64,000 nucleotides of DNA from Aedes albopictus (GCF_035046485.1 NC_085137.1:5557977-5621976); one strand, 5' to 3'; shown: positions 22,178 through 34,175, counted from the stretch's first letter. Notes: generated from the letters alone by a model not told the origin. Program-made: numbers and translations.

Positions 22178-22620
22178 AATTTACCGCAATCTCCATGCCA
22201 TCTACGTCGATGATTATCGATCATTGCTACCATGCTACTCCGAAATGTTACGAGAAAATTTTTTGAGGTTGTACGACATTGTAAGGTATGCAAAGTGTCC
22301 GAGACTCTCAAGGTTTACAGAATCTACCGCATTAACCATGCCATCTACGTTGGTGATTATCGGTCATTGTTATCCATGCTAGTCCGAAATGTTACGAGAG
22401 TATCTTTCAGAAGTTTTCCGACATTGTAAGGTACGCAAAATGTTCTATAGTTCATTACTTTCAAAGACAACAGAATCTACCGCAATCACTATGCAATATA
22501 CGTTAGCGGTTATCGGTCATTGTTATCGATGGTCCTCCGGAATGTTACATGAAAATCTTTCTGAGGTGAGGTCTACAGAATCCACCGCAATCACCATGCA
22601 ATCTACGTTTGCAGATATGG
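22178..22620. repeat. Tandem repeat, units of about 105-153 bp, four copies
   Basis: Units share TCTACCGCAATCACCATGC, ATCTACGTTGG, GATTATCGGTCATTG and CGAAATGTTACGAGA. Unit starts fall near 22178, 22322, 22475 and 22580. Copies have diverged and the last is shortened. Confidence 0.7.
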
Positions 22621-23249
22621 TCCTCCAATATCCATGATCCTCCACAACTTTACAAGAAGCCCTTTTTTTCGGTTGTCGAATATAATAAAGTTTGCTACAA
22701 TGCATGTCATATAATGAAGTTCAAGACATTCAAGTTCTATGAAATTGTTTTATGTTTCACTATTCATATTTAGGATGCAAATATGCATCAAATTTAGAGG
22801 TTTCATCATGAAACTAGAGAAAATTATATTTATGACCGCTCTCAACAAATTTTCGATAGCAGGGCTCGGAGAGCCATGTCACATATACCAATCAACTCAG
22901 TTCGACGAATTGAGATGATGTCTGTGTACAAAAAAAGGTCACTCACTTTTAAGGCACTTCCCATTGACCGATTTTTTGGATTATAGCTCGAATCGAACTA
23001 GAATTTTACCGCATTGTTTGCTATTAAAAATGGTTAGGATCGGTTAAGGCGTTCCGGAGTTATGGCCATTTCAGTGAGCCGGACCAGCACCGGTCCGGAA
23101 CTGGCCGTATATGAAACTGAACCAAGCCCCATCATGCGATACATCAAACTGCGGCGATTTATGTAACCTATAGCAGGGTTGAAGAATTTTGTGCGGATTT
23201 CACCACTGGAGACCAGAAATTCCATGACGTCGGCCCAAAATTCAAGATG

Positions 23250-24010
23250 GCGGCTCCGAATTCAAAAACAGTAGGCCGTGGAATTTTGACGTCTAAGAAA
23301 CAGTTGTTTATTTAGTCAAAATGAACAACTTTCTCGAAGACATAAACTCTCTAACGTGTAACAGTAAAAAGTTACACGCTGGCACTACTTATATTTATGG
23401 TGTTACTAAAAAGCTATTATCTCAAAAACACCAAAAAATACCTCTCCTAATTTTTGACAGTATGTTCACCTAGTATTGCCTCGTATTTGCTGAAAATTTG
23501 AAGTTGCGATTTTTTGCGCTTTGTGAGATATTAAGGCTTGAAATTCACACTATTTTTTCGAATTTATATTTTTATTTTAAATTTTTAATGATAATATTGA
23601 ATATATTTCCAAAGAATGTGTTTGGTTTGACATATTTACATTAGGAAAAAACTCACATGATTTCTAGTAAAAATGTCAAAATAAGCTTAAAAAACTGTTT
23701 TTTCATTGAATGTATTTTATTTTTGAAATAACTCGAAAACAGTAGGCTGTGGAATTTTGACGTCTGAAAAAGAGTTGTTTATTTTGCCAAAATGAACAAC
23801 TTTGCCGAAGACGCCAAGACTCTAGGACGTAAAACAAAGATGTTAGATGGTGGCGCCACCTATGCGGACGAGTTGCGAACTACTACGTTCTTATCAATAA
23901 ATGCCCCAGCTGATATCAAGCAACTTTGTCGAAGACACCATGTGTCGGAAATGCTTCGTTTTGGAGTAATTAATTTTGTTCCGCTAGATTGCGATTCTGG
24001 CCCTTAGTGC
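23250..24010. repeat. Diverged direct repeat pair
   Basis: The block CAGTAGGC[C/T]GTGGAATTTTGACGTCT..GTTGTTTATTT..CAAAATGAACAACTTT..CGAAGAC at about 23268-23350 recurs at about 23738-23820. The 71-codon frame at 23792-24007 lies in the second unit and is probably not a gene. Confidence 0.55.
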
Positions 24011-24099
24011 AATTATGACACAAATACAGAACAACCAAAAATGAACTAACACTAGGGTAAAAACAGAATTAGATCTGACTATAAAGCCCAGAATCTTGC

Positions 24100-24930
24100 A
24101 AAAAACGTCTAAAATCCAAAATGTCTAAAATCCAAAATGTCGGCTCCAACTTCAAGATGGCGGCTGTTTAATGGTGTTTTAGGCATACCATGCAATATGG
24201 GTATGTTTGGTATAGGGGCCCGAAGTACAAAAATGGCGACCGGAATATCCAAGATGGCGGCTCAAAATTCAATGTGGCGTCTGTTTAATGGAGATTAAGG
24301 CCCTAAAACCATGCAATATGGGTATATTTTGTACAGGGAAGATGTCCGGAGTCCAAAAATGACGACCAGAAATTAGAAGACGGCTTTCTAAAATCCGAGA
24401 TGGCGGCTGTTTAATGAAGTTTTAGGCCTTAAAATAATGCAATATGGGTATATTTGATATGGGGAAGATGTCCGGAGTTCAAAAATAACGACCACAATTT
24501 CCAAGATGGCGGTATGAAATTCAAAATGTCGGCTCCAAATTCAAGATGGCGTCTGTTTCATGGAGTTTTACGCCCTAAAACCATGCAATATGGGTAGGGT
24601 ATAATTGGTATAGAGTAGATGTCTGGATTCCAAAAATGGCGACAAGAATAACCAAGATGGCGGTGTAAAAGCCAACATGGCGACTCCATATTCAAGATGG
24701 CGGCTGTTTATTGCAGTTTTAGGCCCTAAAAACATGCAATATGGACATATTGGGTATGGGGAAGATGTCCGGAGTCCAAAAATGGCGACCAGAATATTCA
24801 AGATGGCGACTCCAAATTCAAGATGACGTCTGTTTAATGGAGTATTAGGCTCTAAAACCATGAAATATAGGTATATTTGGCATGGGGAAAATGCCTGGAC
24901 TCCAAAAATGGGTGGTAAAAATGGTTTCTC
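24100..24930. repeat. Tandem repeat, six units of about 121-150 bp
   Basis: The anchor word CATGCAATATGGGTAT occurs near 24190, 24311, 24437 and 24583, with drifted copies near 24733 and 24860. Between anchors each unit carries GATGTCCGGAGTCCAAAAATGGCGACC and AAGATGGCGGCTGTTTAATGG-type words. It is a degenerate satellite array. Confidence 0.8.
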
Positions 24931-26573
24931 CAAATTCAAAATATCGGATTTTTCTTAAAAGTTTGAGGCTCAAACATCAAAACTTAGATAAACGATACGA
25001 TTTCTGGTGCCATGAAATGGATTTCTGTTATATGTATGGAAGTGCGATATACATCAACATGTCACTTAAGTTTTATTCAAATGGGGTTTTTGAAGGATTT
25101 TTATAATATCAACTGTAGCAACAGATCACACCTAGCGAGAACTCACCGCTCTGTAAAAACTGTAAGACGTTGCTAAAGGGAGACATAAGAGTTCGACCAA
25201 AGAGTTCTAAGTTAGCAGGTGCCATAAAGGAATTGGATTTGAGTTGAGTACCAATGAGCAATTTTGCAAGATTGGGTAGAAGTTGTTATGTGTACAGACC
25301 GGTAAAAGCCTCTGTTCAGGATCTCATATCCATTTGCAGGGCTGTTACAAAATTTCCAAAATGTCATCCGCGAAATTCGCGACTTCGGAAATAAAATCCG
25401 CGACTCGAGAAACAAATCCGCGACACGAACATAAAATTTTAATATTCAAATTTCATATTGGACCAGATTTTGTACTGAATAATGACATGTTCCTAAGAAT
25501 AGTTTCATAGATCCTATGAAGTTTTCAACAATATTTCATTAGGGCCACATTTTCCGTCAACCTTTGTTTGTGTTATTACCTAAAACGTATTGAGTTTCCC
25601 GAAGGTTCAGGAACAGCTATCTCTGGACCCGATACAAGATTTTAAAAGTATTTTGTGATAAACCATTTTTCTGTGAAACATCTCAGTAACATGTTTGTTG
25701 CGTTTTAAAACCTCTATAATAATAATAAAAAAATGTTTGTTGCTTAGATACCTTAGTATCTATTGAACTCAAGACCTTAAGCTTTATAAAGCCAACCACG
25801 TCCTTGAGGAATAAGACTCATATGAATGCAAGCCCTAAGAAGGGTTTGACAAGAGCCTTGAACCTACGATAGGTGAGTGCACTACAATAACAGAGGATAT
25901 GTTCTGATGTTTCTGTCTCCTCGTCACAGAAGCGACAATTAGGATTACTTCGATCTTTTGTAGATAGTATCTGCAGGGGCAGTGTCCAGTTATTAGATCT
26001 GTGTAGATGTTGAGTCCAAATAGTTTGGATTTTCTAGGGGTTTATCATGAAGAGTAGCTTGGATTGGCTTTTAGGGGAACGTACATTCCGGTTTCGAGTG
26101 ACCATAACTTCGCTCAGTTGCATTTTACAGAGCAGCAGAAATCGAAGCAGATCCCGCTGAATGGCTCAGGGCCAAGGAACAACCATCCTTTGCTCCAGAA
26201 ACAGGAAGCACAATGATTTGGTTTCATTAGTCCAAGTTATAAGAAAAATAATATGTACAATCGACGAGTTTCATTTTCAGACTAATTTCATTTTGTGAGG
26301 CAGATTCAAGTAAACTGCAAGGCGGCCATCTTTGTATTCAAGTGATCTTATTCTTAAGAAATACTTCGTAGTTTGAATAAGGGCAACTTTTTTTAAACCT
26401 GGTTAAACAGATATAAATAACGACGATGCTGGACAAGAAGAACTATTTCCTACAAAAAGGGATTGTGAGCCGAGCTATTTTAGTCACAGGAGAAAATATA
26501 ATTTTAAAGTTCTGATAACCTTTGAAGCAGACCATCAGAGTTTTCCTATTTTATCAACTACTAGGTACGCTTA

Positions 26574-26858
26574 GGGCCCATATAGCCGAGGCGGTAAACG
26601 CACGGGTATTCAGCATGACCATGCTGAGGGTGATGGGTTCAATTCCCGGTCGGTCCAGGATCTTTTCGTAAAGGAAATTTCTTTGACTTCCTTGGGCATA
26701 GAGTATATTCGTGCCTGCCACACGATATACACATGCAAAATGGTCACTGGCAGAGGAAGCTCTCAGTTAAAAACTGTGGAAGTGCTCATTGAACACTAAG
26801 CTGAGAAGCAGGCTTTGTCCCAGTGAGGACGTTACGCCAAGGAGAGGAGAGGAGAGGA
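26574..26858 (+). mobile_element. Feilai SINE, full length, 10-bp TSD
   Basis: This is a tRNA-derived SINE with A-box-like TAGCCGAGGCGG and B-box GGGTTCAATTCC, a body containing CCTGCCACACGATATACACA and GAGGACGTTACGCCAAG, and a GGAGA-repeat tail. GGTACGCTTA flanks both ends (26564-26573 and 26859-26868). I recognise it as the Aedes Feilai family. It is nested inside the 25337-29060 element. Confidence 0.9.
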
Positions 26859-27095
26859 GGTACGCTTATCGAAGTGAAAAAAAAATGAAAAGTGAGTTTT
26901 AGAAATAATTTTTTGATTAGATTCTTCCAACATTCAAAAAATAAAAGTTTTGGAAACAAATATCTAATGCTGAATCTTGGAATGAATAGTAATTTATGTA
27001 ACAAGTTGTAAAAAGTTGTTTTTTTTTCAGCACGATTAATACGAAGAGTGCTGGAAAAATCGAGTTTTGCAACGAGTTACATACAACTTTTTATG

Positions 27096-27898
27096 AAAAA
27101 AAACGAAGCAAGCATTTGCACCGGGCGGACGCATTTTTCTGCGTTGGGTGCTGTCATATTTTATCTCAATATTTTTTTTTTATGAAATCCTTGTGAAGCA
27201 GGAATTTCTGAAGTTCCTACATTGAATTACGAACAGGAAAATACGACGAGAAAGGTGAAGTAACTAGAGGCCTGAAAATTGTCTTGCGGATTATGGATTC
27301 GGTAACCTGTTTGGAGATCAAGAGGTCAGAAGTGTCACAGGAGAAAACCAACTGGCGGGATCTATGGAAGTTTCCTGAGTTTAACAATGCGGTCCTTTCC
27401 TTCAAGACTTATCACGGAGTTTACGGAGTTCTTCCACTTCTGTTACGTGTGTGATAACTGCCAGTACTTAGCCGGGAGGCGTTAAATGGAGCGAGGGATA
27501 GAAAAGCTAGGGACAGCTGGACCTTTGGTATGTATCCACTCAAACGTGTTTCGAGCAATCGAATGCATCGTTCTAGAATCCGTCCGGTGATTGTATCAAT
27601 TTGTTTACCAAGACAAATCCCCTCACACATCTTTCCTTCCAATATCCAAACTCCTAGTGATTTCTCGTAGTAACGCAGAGAATTCCTCGCTTATTGGCCT
27701 AAGCAAGAATCACGTCATCACTTCCTTCCCTTTCCTTAATTGACCTGCATTCGGACGCGGCCGGCGCTGGTATTGCTTATGGAAAAGTATTGGGATACCA
27801 GGAGAAGGCTAATCCCAAGCTTAATCTGTTGGTTCTTTGTGTAAATGTAGATATCCTTGCAATAACAGAGGAGCAACCGCGGGCGGTCAATCATGCTC
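27096..27898 (+). pseudogene. Retroelement-like fragment between 21-bp direct repeats
   Basis: AGTTACATACAACTTTTTATG occurs exactly at 27075-27095 and 27899-27919. The enclosed DNA reads in part LHSDAAGAGIAYGKVLG (about 27747-27797), which resembles the start of an RNase H or integrase-side domain of DIRS or LTR retroelements. The preceding sequence is too degraded to assign. The identification is weak. Confidence 0.35.
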
Positions 27899-28428
27899 AG
27901 TTACATACAACTTTTTATGCGACTATTTTTCATTATGCAAGTCATTTCAGTTGCATAATGAACCAGTGCGGAAAAGTTGGCCATTATGATACCGAAATGA
28001 TTTATATAAAATAGAAATTATGATACTGAATTGCATGAAATAGTTTATGTTTGTGTATTATATAACCCTCATATAAAGTTGTATAGAAAGACACGGAAAT
28101 AAGGAATTTATGCGAATAGTTTGAAAACTAAATATGAGAAAAGCTTCTACTATTATTCAATTTAAAAAATTAAACTATGAATATTCTATAAACTGACATG
28201 AACTGAAATGAGGCATTTATAATTAAATCTGCTCGTCCCTGTTTTCAAAATTGGAATTAGTTCTGATCACCCATAGTGGAACAGAGAACCGAATTGAAAG
28301 ATCTCAATCCTGGATATAAGCCTATAGGTATAGGACAAAAACTGAAATCAAAGTTGCGATATCTCAGCAGAGAATTTTAACCAATTTGGGAAATACCATC
28401 AGAATCTAGAGAAATTGTAGAGACACCA

Positions 28429-28637
28429 TTAAGGACAAGGTATTTGGAGTACATTGCTCAAAATTTCTAGAGCACCGTTTTTTAGAACCGTTGAACGGAT
28501 TTGGATTTAAATGCATCACGCTGTTGACAACCACTGAACAATTAGCGTGATGCATTTTCATCCAAATCCGTTCAACGGTTCTAAAAAACGGTGCTCTACA
28601 AATTTTGAGCTATGTACTCCAAATACCTTGTCCTTAA
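28429..28637. mobile_element. 209-bp foldback with about 90-bp arms
   Basis: The left arm TTAAGGACAAGGTATTTGGA..GCATCACGCT is repeated inverted on the right with few differences, leaving a loop of about 25 bases. It is a MITE-like hairpin. Confidence 0.75.
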
Positions 28638-29060
28638 TCTTTTCATATGGCTTTTCTTACGAAGATATAAGATCGATTCAACAAAATTGCATGACCTTTG
28701 CTTCACAAACATTCTGCTGTCGTTCAATTTAAAAAACTTTTGAATTGTTAGAGAAATTTGCATAAATTTGCGACTTTCTTAAAGCATAAACTACTATGAA
28801 GCTGCAAAAGCAGACGTTTGACAGAAGCTTCGATGGAATAAGTTTAAGAGAAATTAAAAATTGTTGTAAAGGAAATTACAACTGCCATACAGATAGGCAT
28901 CCGCAAAACGCGCTACTTAAATCAGACAAATCCGCGAAAACCGCGACCAAATTTCAAGGATTCGCGAAATCCGCGTCGTGGCACATAAATCCGCGACAAA
29001 TCCGCGATAATCGCGATTTTCGCGAAAACCGCGAAATCCGCGACTGTTGTAACAGCCCTG

Positions 29061-29654
29061 CATTTGTGTAAAGATGCCTTCCAAGCCTAACATCTAATGA
29101 TCCGCCATTGTCCACTACTGCAAAACAATTCCCTCATGATACAGAGCTTAACCGCAAAGGAGGAACCTTCTCGGCACGGTCGTTCCGGTCTCGTCCTGAA
29201 CCGTGCTGATTTTGTCAAAGAAAGAAGACACCTGATGCCCAACAACCTCACCAGCAACGCTAATTCCCTTCAGCAGAGTACCGGCCTGAACTGTCATTCT
29301 ACATTGCATCGATGATCCCGAGCTGTCCCGGTTTCCGACCCCACCGTAGTGCAGGAGCAGCCGTGTGGGCCAAAGCAACGAAGCGGTAGTCTGCGGCAGC
29401 GGAAGTGAATATCATCAAACAATAGTCTCGCCACACGCAACACTTGCAATTTCCAACCCACACGCCACACTAGAGTTCCAATAAATGTTTACAAATGTGT
29501 ATCTTCTGAATGTTTTCATACGTTGTTCTTGAAGCCCCTATGATTACCGAGTAGTATGCCGACCATGAGACCCAGCTCGAGGGATCTCATGCTACTGGGC
29601 TTGTCCCGGGAGTAATTTGGAAGCCATTGTGGCTATGGAGCAGCCCTGTAAGTG
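29061..29654. other. Unclassified GC-richer segment
   Basis: Between the TIR element and the RTE relic lies a segment of higher GC. On the minus strand 29378-29148 is open (76 codons, including GTLLKGISVAGEVVGHQVSS) but I do not recognise it, and no start or splice context supports it. It could be a decayed gene fragment. Confidence 0.3.
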
Positions 29655-30900
29655 TCTGTAGTTACAGATCCTCATAGGCGACTTCAATGCGAAGGTTGGT
29701 TCCGACAACTCGGACTAAGACCACGTCATGGAACGTCATCGTCTCGGAGAAATGAACGAGAACGGAGATCTTGTTTGCAGAGTTTTGTGGCAACAATGAC
29801 ATGTGGTATGGTTCCCGTGATGGTGTCACAGAAATTCAAATCTACCACATCTGCATCAGCCGAAAATAGAACCTTTTTGATGAGCGCAACAATGAGTCTT
29901 CTAATCGACGAACATCAACTGTAACAGATCCGACGGCACATTGTTAGGATCCATCAACAAGAGGAGAAATTTGGCGCCAGTTCGAGGAGCTAGAGAACCG
30001 CGCTGCAAATATCCCGGAAGGTGGAATCGTAGAAGATCATTGTAGCGCCATCAAGAACGCCTCCATCGCTACCGGCGAGAATAATTTGAGTGAGTTACGC
30101 ATCCAGAGAAAGCAGTGGATCACAGATGACACTTGGAGGATAGAGCGCGCGAAAACACGAGGAGCCAAAGCCGTAGCCCGTCCGCGCTAATCAGCTCTCT
30201 ACAAGGAAATGAAACGTTCCTGTTGGCGTAAAAGAGCGTGGCCAGACTCCTTAGCCGACGAAGGCGAGAAAACCGCAAACACAGGCGACATCCGCCTACG
30301 ACGTCTCACATCACCTTAGTGGGACCAGGATGAATGCTACGATGCCCGTGAAAGACACGTCTGGACAGTTACAGACCGATTCGGCTGACCAGTTGAAACG
30401 CTGGTTCGAGCATTTTGGAAACCTTTTTCAAGTGTCGGCCACGCCATCAACACCTCAGCATGAACCGCCAATGGTTCGACGCATTACCCGTGTCTACACC
30501 GATGCTTTATCAGTGCAAGAGATAGAAACAGCCATTCGTACCTAGCATGAAATTGAACAGGGCCCTAGAGGTCGATCGCATATCAGCTGAGATGCTCAAA
30601 GTTGACCCCATAGTATCCGCACAACTACTGGCATAAATTAATCTGCAACTTATGGGAAACCGCGACATTTCATGCCGAAAGGTACCCGAAAAGGTTGATC
30701 TGACTGTATGCGATAATTAGCGCAACATCATGTTACTGTGTATGGTTCTCAAAGTCCTTTGCAAAGTGATCCCTCACCGGATACATGGTTAAAACCCTCT
30801 CAGAGCCAAAATGTGTGAAACAAAGTCGCACCTGGTGGACCTGGTCAACTGGATAGGTCAAGACGATGGCGGGTAATCGCCCAGGATGAATATCTTTTAA
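29655..30900 (+). pseudogene. RTE-like non-LTR retrotransposon relic
   Basis: In shifting frames it reads ILIGDFNAKVGSDNS (endonuclease catalytic block) at about 29670-29715, then HRLGEMNENGDL. Later come QLKRWFEHFGNLFQ at about 30390 and SHISAEMLKVDP..PHRIHG-type reverse-transcriptase entry sequence up to about 30890. Many stops and frameshifts are present and the polymerase core is missing. A related but better preserved copy lies at 55610-59455. Confidence 0.7.
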
Positions 30901-31542
30901 TTCGGCCCTCTGTACCACCATGGGTGCTCAGAACTGAAAGTAGGAAACACACAGCTTTCGAAAGCATATTTTTTTCTAGTGTTGCCAGTATTATCGGTTA
31001 GATATTCCAGTTGCCAGTTTTCAGGATTTTCCTTTCGCCAGACTGTAAATATAGTGATTGTAATATGCCATGCCTGTGCGGTCACATGTTGTCTGCTGAG
31101 AAGTTGAACGAGTACTGATAAAGATCCTTGAGCTTGATTGACCGCCCGTAGATGCTACTCCAGTCCAGTATCGCCAGACCAACTACACTCACACAAGGAA
31201 CCAATGAGATTATCTGCTGGGGGTTAGCAGACATCTTCAGTGTGTGAGCGTTGGTGATCTTCTGTTTTTAGGCGACAATAACGCCAGCAACGTCAGGTTG
31301 CAGGTCAATGTGGGGAAGGGGAAGGAACTGATGATTGCAATCGTTTGTATCCACATCAGACCGAATATACCTCTGCGTCTGCACAAACTCATGCGGATGT
31401 CGGAGTGTTGGAGGGATATGGTTGGCAGAGGGCTCACCTTGGTGCGTGGATGCCAGGCGTAACGTGATAGATTAGTGCGATTATTACTATGAAGCTAAAG
31501 CGGCACAGTTCGTTTGATTGCATAAATTGTAGGCGTTATCTG
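30901..31542. other. Non-coding spacer left of the 6.2-kb transposon
   Basis: Short open frames at 31244-31462 (+) and 31237-31437 (-) have no recognisable domain. I see no TIR pair here. Confidence 0.4.
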
Positions 31543-32186
31543 CCCGGGTAGAGCGGAATGGTAAATGAACGGCAAATTTTACCATTAAAATAGAATGTTT
31601 GAATGGCAAAATTTGTTATTAGTTTGTTTGAAATAAGAGTTAAAATAACAAAAATAATAACTCAATTTCTATGGCATAAAAACTTAAGAATAACTTATTT
31701 TGCCATTGTAATAACAAAATAATAACAAAAAACGCCTCAAAACGAGAATAACTAAATTAGTTGTTGTTGAGATATTGATAACACAGAAATGGAAAAATCA
31801 GCCCTTAATACGCAGATCAAAATAATGGTAGGTTTAGTTATTCGTCTTTAATGTCAAAATAATAGTAAATTTTGATATTATCTCAAAATGTCTGGAGAAT
31901 GGTAAAATGAGATATTTTATTTCGATAAAATAAAAATACAAAAAGCAAGATTATAAAACATTGTTTTTATGTTATAAAAACCTTAGCTTAAAGACAATTC
32001 AATTCACTTGCAGAAAATCGATAAAATCAACGAAATGTTAAAAAGTAAAAAAAATCTCATTCAGTGAAGTGCTATATTGACGTTGGAATCCTGCCATAAC
32101 ACTCCACCTGGCTTCAGCTACTTAGAAATCTTACGCAATGTCGGATTATTTGCGATAACATTCGCAATATGCTTATTGATCATTTT

Positions 32187-32248
32187 TTACTTCTCCAGAG
32201 CAATCCCTACGGGATCCTGGAGGATTTGGCGTCTCTCGAAAAGGCGAT
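32187..32248 (-). CDS. BEN-like gene exon 3
   Basis: The exon starts after AATTTTGCAG. It encodes the final helix DRLFERRQILQ and a short tail to TAA. Confidence 0.5.
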
Positions 32249-33256
32249 CTGCAAAATTAAAAATTAGGAATGAAATATGTGTTACAAACAGATTAACAAC
32301 AGAGTTACCTTTCATGTACGCCACCTTTTCCGGGTCAAGCTTAGTCGGTTGCACAACCAACTCCCTGCTTCCTTCGAGTTTGTTTCGGCCTTTTGGGTTG
32401 TTTGATGGCCTTCCGGAAGGTGTCGCGTTGCCCACTCCTTGTGGGAACAATCGGAACAGCAACTCCTTTGTGAACAAATAGTCACTGTCCTCGGAATTCT
32501 GCGACACACTCAGAAGCCATTCTCTGTTAGGATATCCTTTGACCTCCGTGAATGAAACATTGTCGTGTTTCTGAACCAGGGACTCCTGAAGCATCATATT
32601 AAGGGCCCGCAGTTTCGCATTTTCCTTCTGCAGCGCCTCGGAGTCCGCTGCCATCTTATCGATCGAATCCTGCTGTTCCTTTATGATGGTTTCCAAGGCC
32701 AGACGCGATTCGTTTTCTTGAAAGCCGGCGAACAACTCTTCCGTACTTGTGCAGGAAGAATCATCACTGTCAGAAGTTGGTTTCGGGCATTGCGGTGTAT
32801 TCTGTCGGAGTCCGCCATCAGCTGGTACGCTTACCATTTTTGAAGGACCACCAAAATCATGTCCGTTTGGTGGAGAATCTGCTGGATGATATCGTGGTAG
32901 CGGTACTTTCGATGATGGCCCCGCTGAACTGTTTACTTGCTCATCTGCAACAACCGGAACACTTTGGTCAACAATGTCGGGTATGGGCTCCGCTAGAACG
33001 CCAGATGTGGAGGCCGATCCCTCGCCGGGTTTCGCCTGCTTAATATTCCGATTGCAGCGTGACCTTTTCTTTTCAGGTTCGGATTCACTTTTCTGCTGTT
33101 CCGCTAGCACCTGCAAACAAAAGGAGGTTAGGTTAGGAGGTTATCGATGGCCAATTTCACTAAAAATCTTACCACTTTTTCGATTTGCTGCATATTTGCA
33201 GCATTTGCTCGCTTCGCTGCAGACTTTTGGTGTTGTGTTTTACGAGGACGACCCAT
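32187..33256 (-). CDS. Coiled-coil, BEN-domain-like protein of the transposon, 315 aa
   Basis: Three exons are inferred: 33256-33173, 33110-32309 and 32248-32187, with GT-AG introns of 62 and 60 bp. The last intron is a multiple of three without a stop, so retaining it also stays in frame. The protein starts MGRPRKTQHQK, an AT-hook-like GRPRK, then has a basic KKRSRCNR stretch that could be a nuclear signal. A Pro/Ser-rich linker follows, then a coiled coil at about residues 155-195 (ESRLALETIIKEQQDSIDKM..LQKENAKLRALNM). The C-terminus YLFTKELLFRLFP..KLDPEKVAYMKDRLFERR fits a BEN domain, a DNA- and protein-binding fold of chromatin regulators. Role in the element is inferred: DNA targeting or regulation of the divergent transposase. 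Extra downstream exons are possible because GAGAAGTAAAA at the stop could act as a donor. Confidence 0.65.
32309..33110 (-). CDS. BEN-like gene exon 2
   Basis: The exon starts after TTTTGTTTGCAG and ends ATGAAAG before GTAACT. It carries the linker, the coiled coil and most of the BEN-like domain. Confidence 0.65.
33173..33256 (-). CDS. BEN-like gene exon 1
   Basis: The exon has 28 codons from ATG at 33256, ending AAAGTG before GTAAGA, phase 0. It encodes the GRPRK start. Confidence 0.6.
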
Positions 33257-33705
33257 TTTTCACGCACTTTTAACTGCAACAAACGAAAACTTTCACCAAA
33301 TTTCGCGACGCTTTGTTCTGCACTGGATGCAAAGCCACCTCTCATCAAATCACGCACACATAACCTCTAATCGACCTTTCGCGCGTTCACTAATTTGACG
33401 TTTGAGCGGTGCCGTGTTTACAGAAAATGAACTTGTTTACATACCAACCTAAATAACACGACACTGCTCAAACGTCAAATCAGTGAATCAGTGATACATC
33501 GACCAACATCTGATAGAGACTTATCAACAATCATATGCTTGACTCTATATATAATAATAATTCAACTTCGAGGTTTTTTTTATCTTTTTAGCAGCAGGGG
33601 TGCAAATAAATTAGTTAAGATCTAATTTTTGAGGCATTGGTTGATGAGGTTCGGAATTAAAAGCCGAAAAAATGGGATTAGAGTTAGACGCGGTTACGGT
33701 ATATA

Positions 33706-33927
33706 GGGTCTGGGACCATTTGGGCAGGGGCACCTATTTTGGGCACTTGCTGCTATAACTCAGTCAATTTTTAACCGATTGACTTGATTTTTGAGACACG
33801 ATCATTACGCACAGTAGTGCACACTATCTAGCCATGTTCAAAAATTCAAGTGAATCTGTTTGAAATTTACTGTGTTATAGCAGCAAATGCCCAAAATAGG
33901 TGCTCCTGCCCAAAAGGTCCCAGACCC
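33706..33927. mobile_element. 222-bp MITE with TA duplication, between the divergent genes
   Basis: Inverted ends GGGTCTGGGACC are followed by TTTGGGCAGG..GCACCTATTTTGGGCA arms. TA flanks both sides. It sits between the BEN-like gene start and the transposase-like start, and is nested in the 6.2-kb transposon. Confidence 0.75.
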
Positions 33928-34106
33928 TATATGTAAATTGAGAACTTGTTTAACTTTTATAAAATAACTATAAGTATTAAATAAATTTTTGTTTACCTAT
34001 GCCATGGGCCCTTTTCATGTTTAACTGTAATTATCTGCTAATCAAAATAGTTGTGCTTGGGGAGTTCTGCATAGCATAAAATTATATTAAAAGTAGTAAT
34101 ATTACA

Positions 34107-34175
34107 ATGAGTGCGCGACGAAGGCGTCAATTTTATTTGGCAGATGAATACTATGGTCGGAAATATGTTAAAAAG
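34107..34175 (+). CDS. Transposase exon 1
   Basis: The exon has 23 codons from ATG, ending AAAAAG before GTATGT. It carries the basic start of the protein. Confidence 0.7.

Larger units (their letters stand above)
25337..29060. mobile_element. 3.7-kb TIR element with 6-bp TSD (copy B)
   Basis: Perfect inverted ends CAGGGCTGTTACAA are flanked by CATTTG on both sides (25331-25336 and 29061-29066). Subterminal zones contain many CCGCGA / CGCGAAATCCGCGA words, as in copy A at 15773-18769. No transposase gene is recognised inside. Nested contents include a Feilai SINE (26574-26858), a retroelement-like fragment (27096-27898) and a foldback (28429-28637). Confidence 0.8.

Noticed and set aside
26575..26650. 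tRNA-like sequence with good A and B boxes
   Set aside because: It is the head of a Feilai SINE with a 10-bp TSD, not a tRNA gene. The same applies to 60130-60215 (-), 37950-38030 (-) and 5795-5870.
32077..32481. 134-codon plus-strand frame
   Set aside because: It is antisense to the BEN-like gene, which has splice sites, coiled coil and domain support on the other strand.
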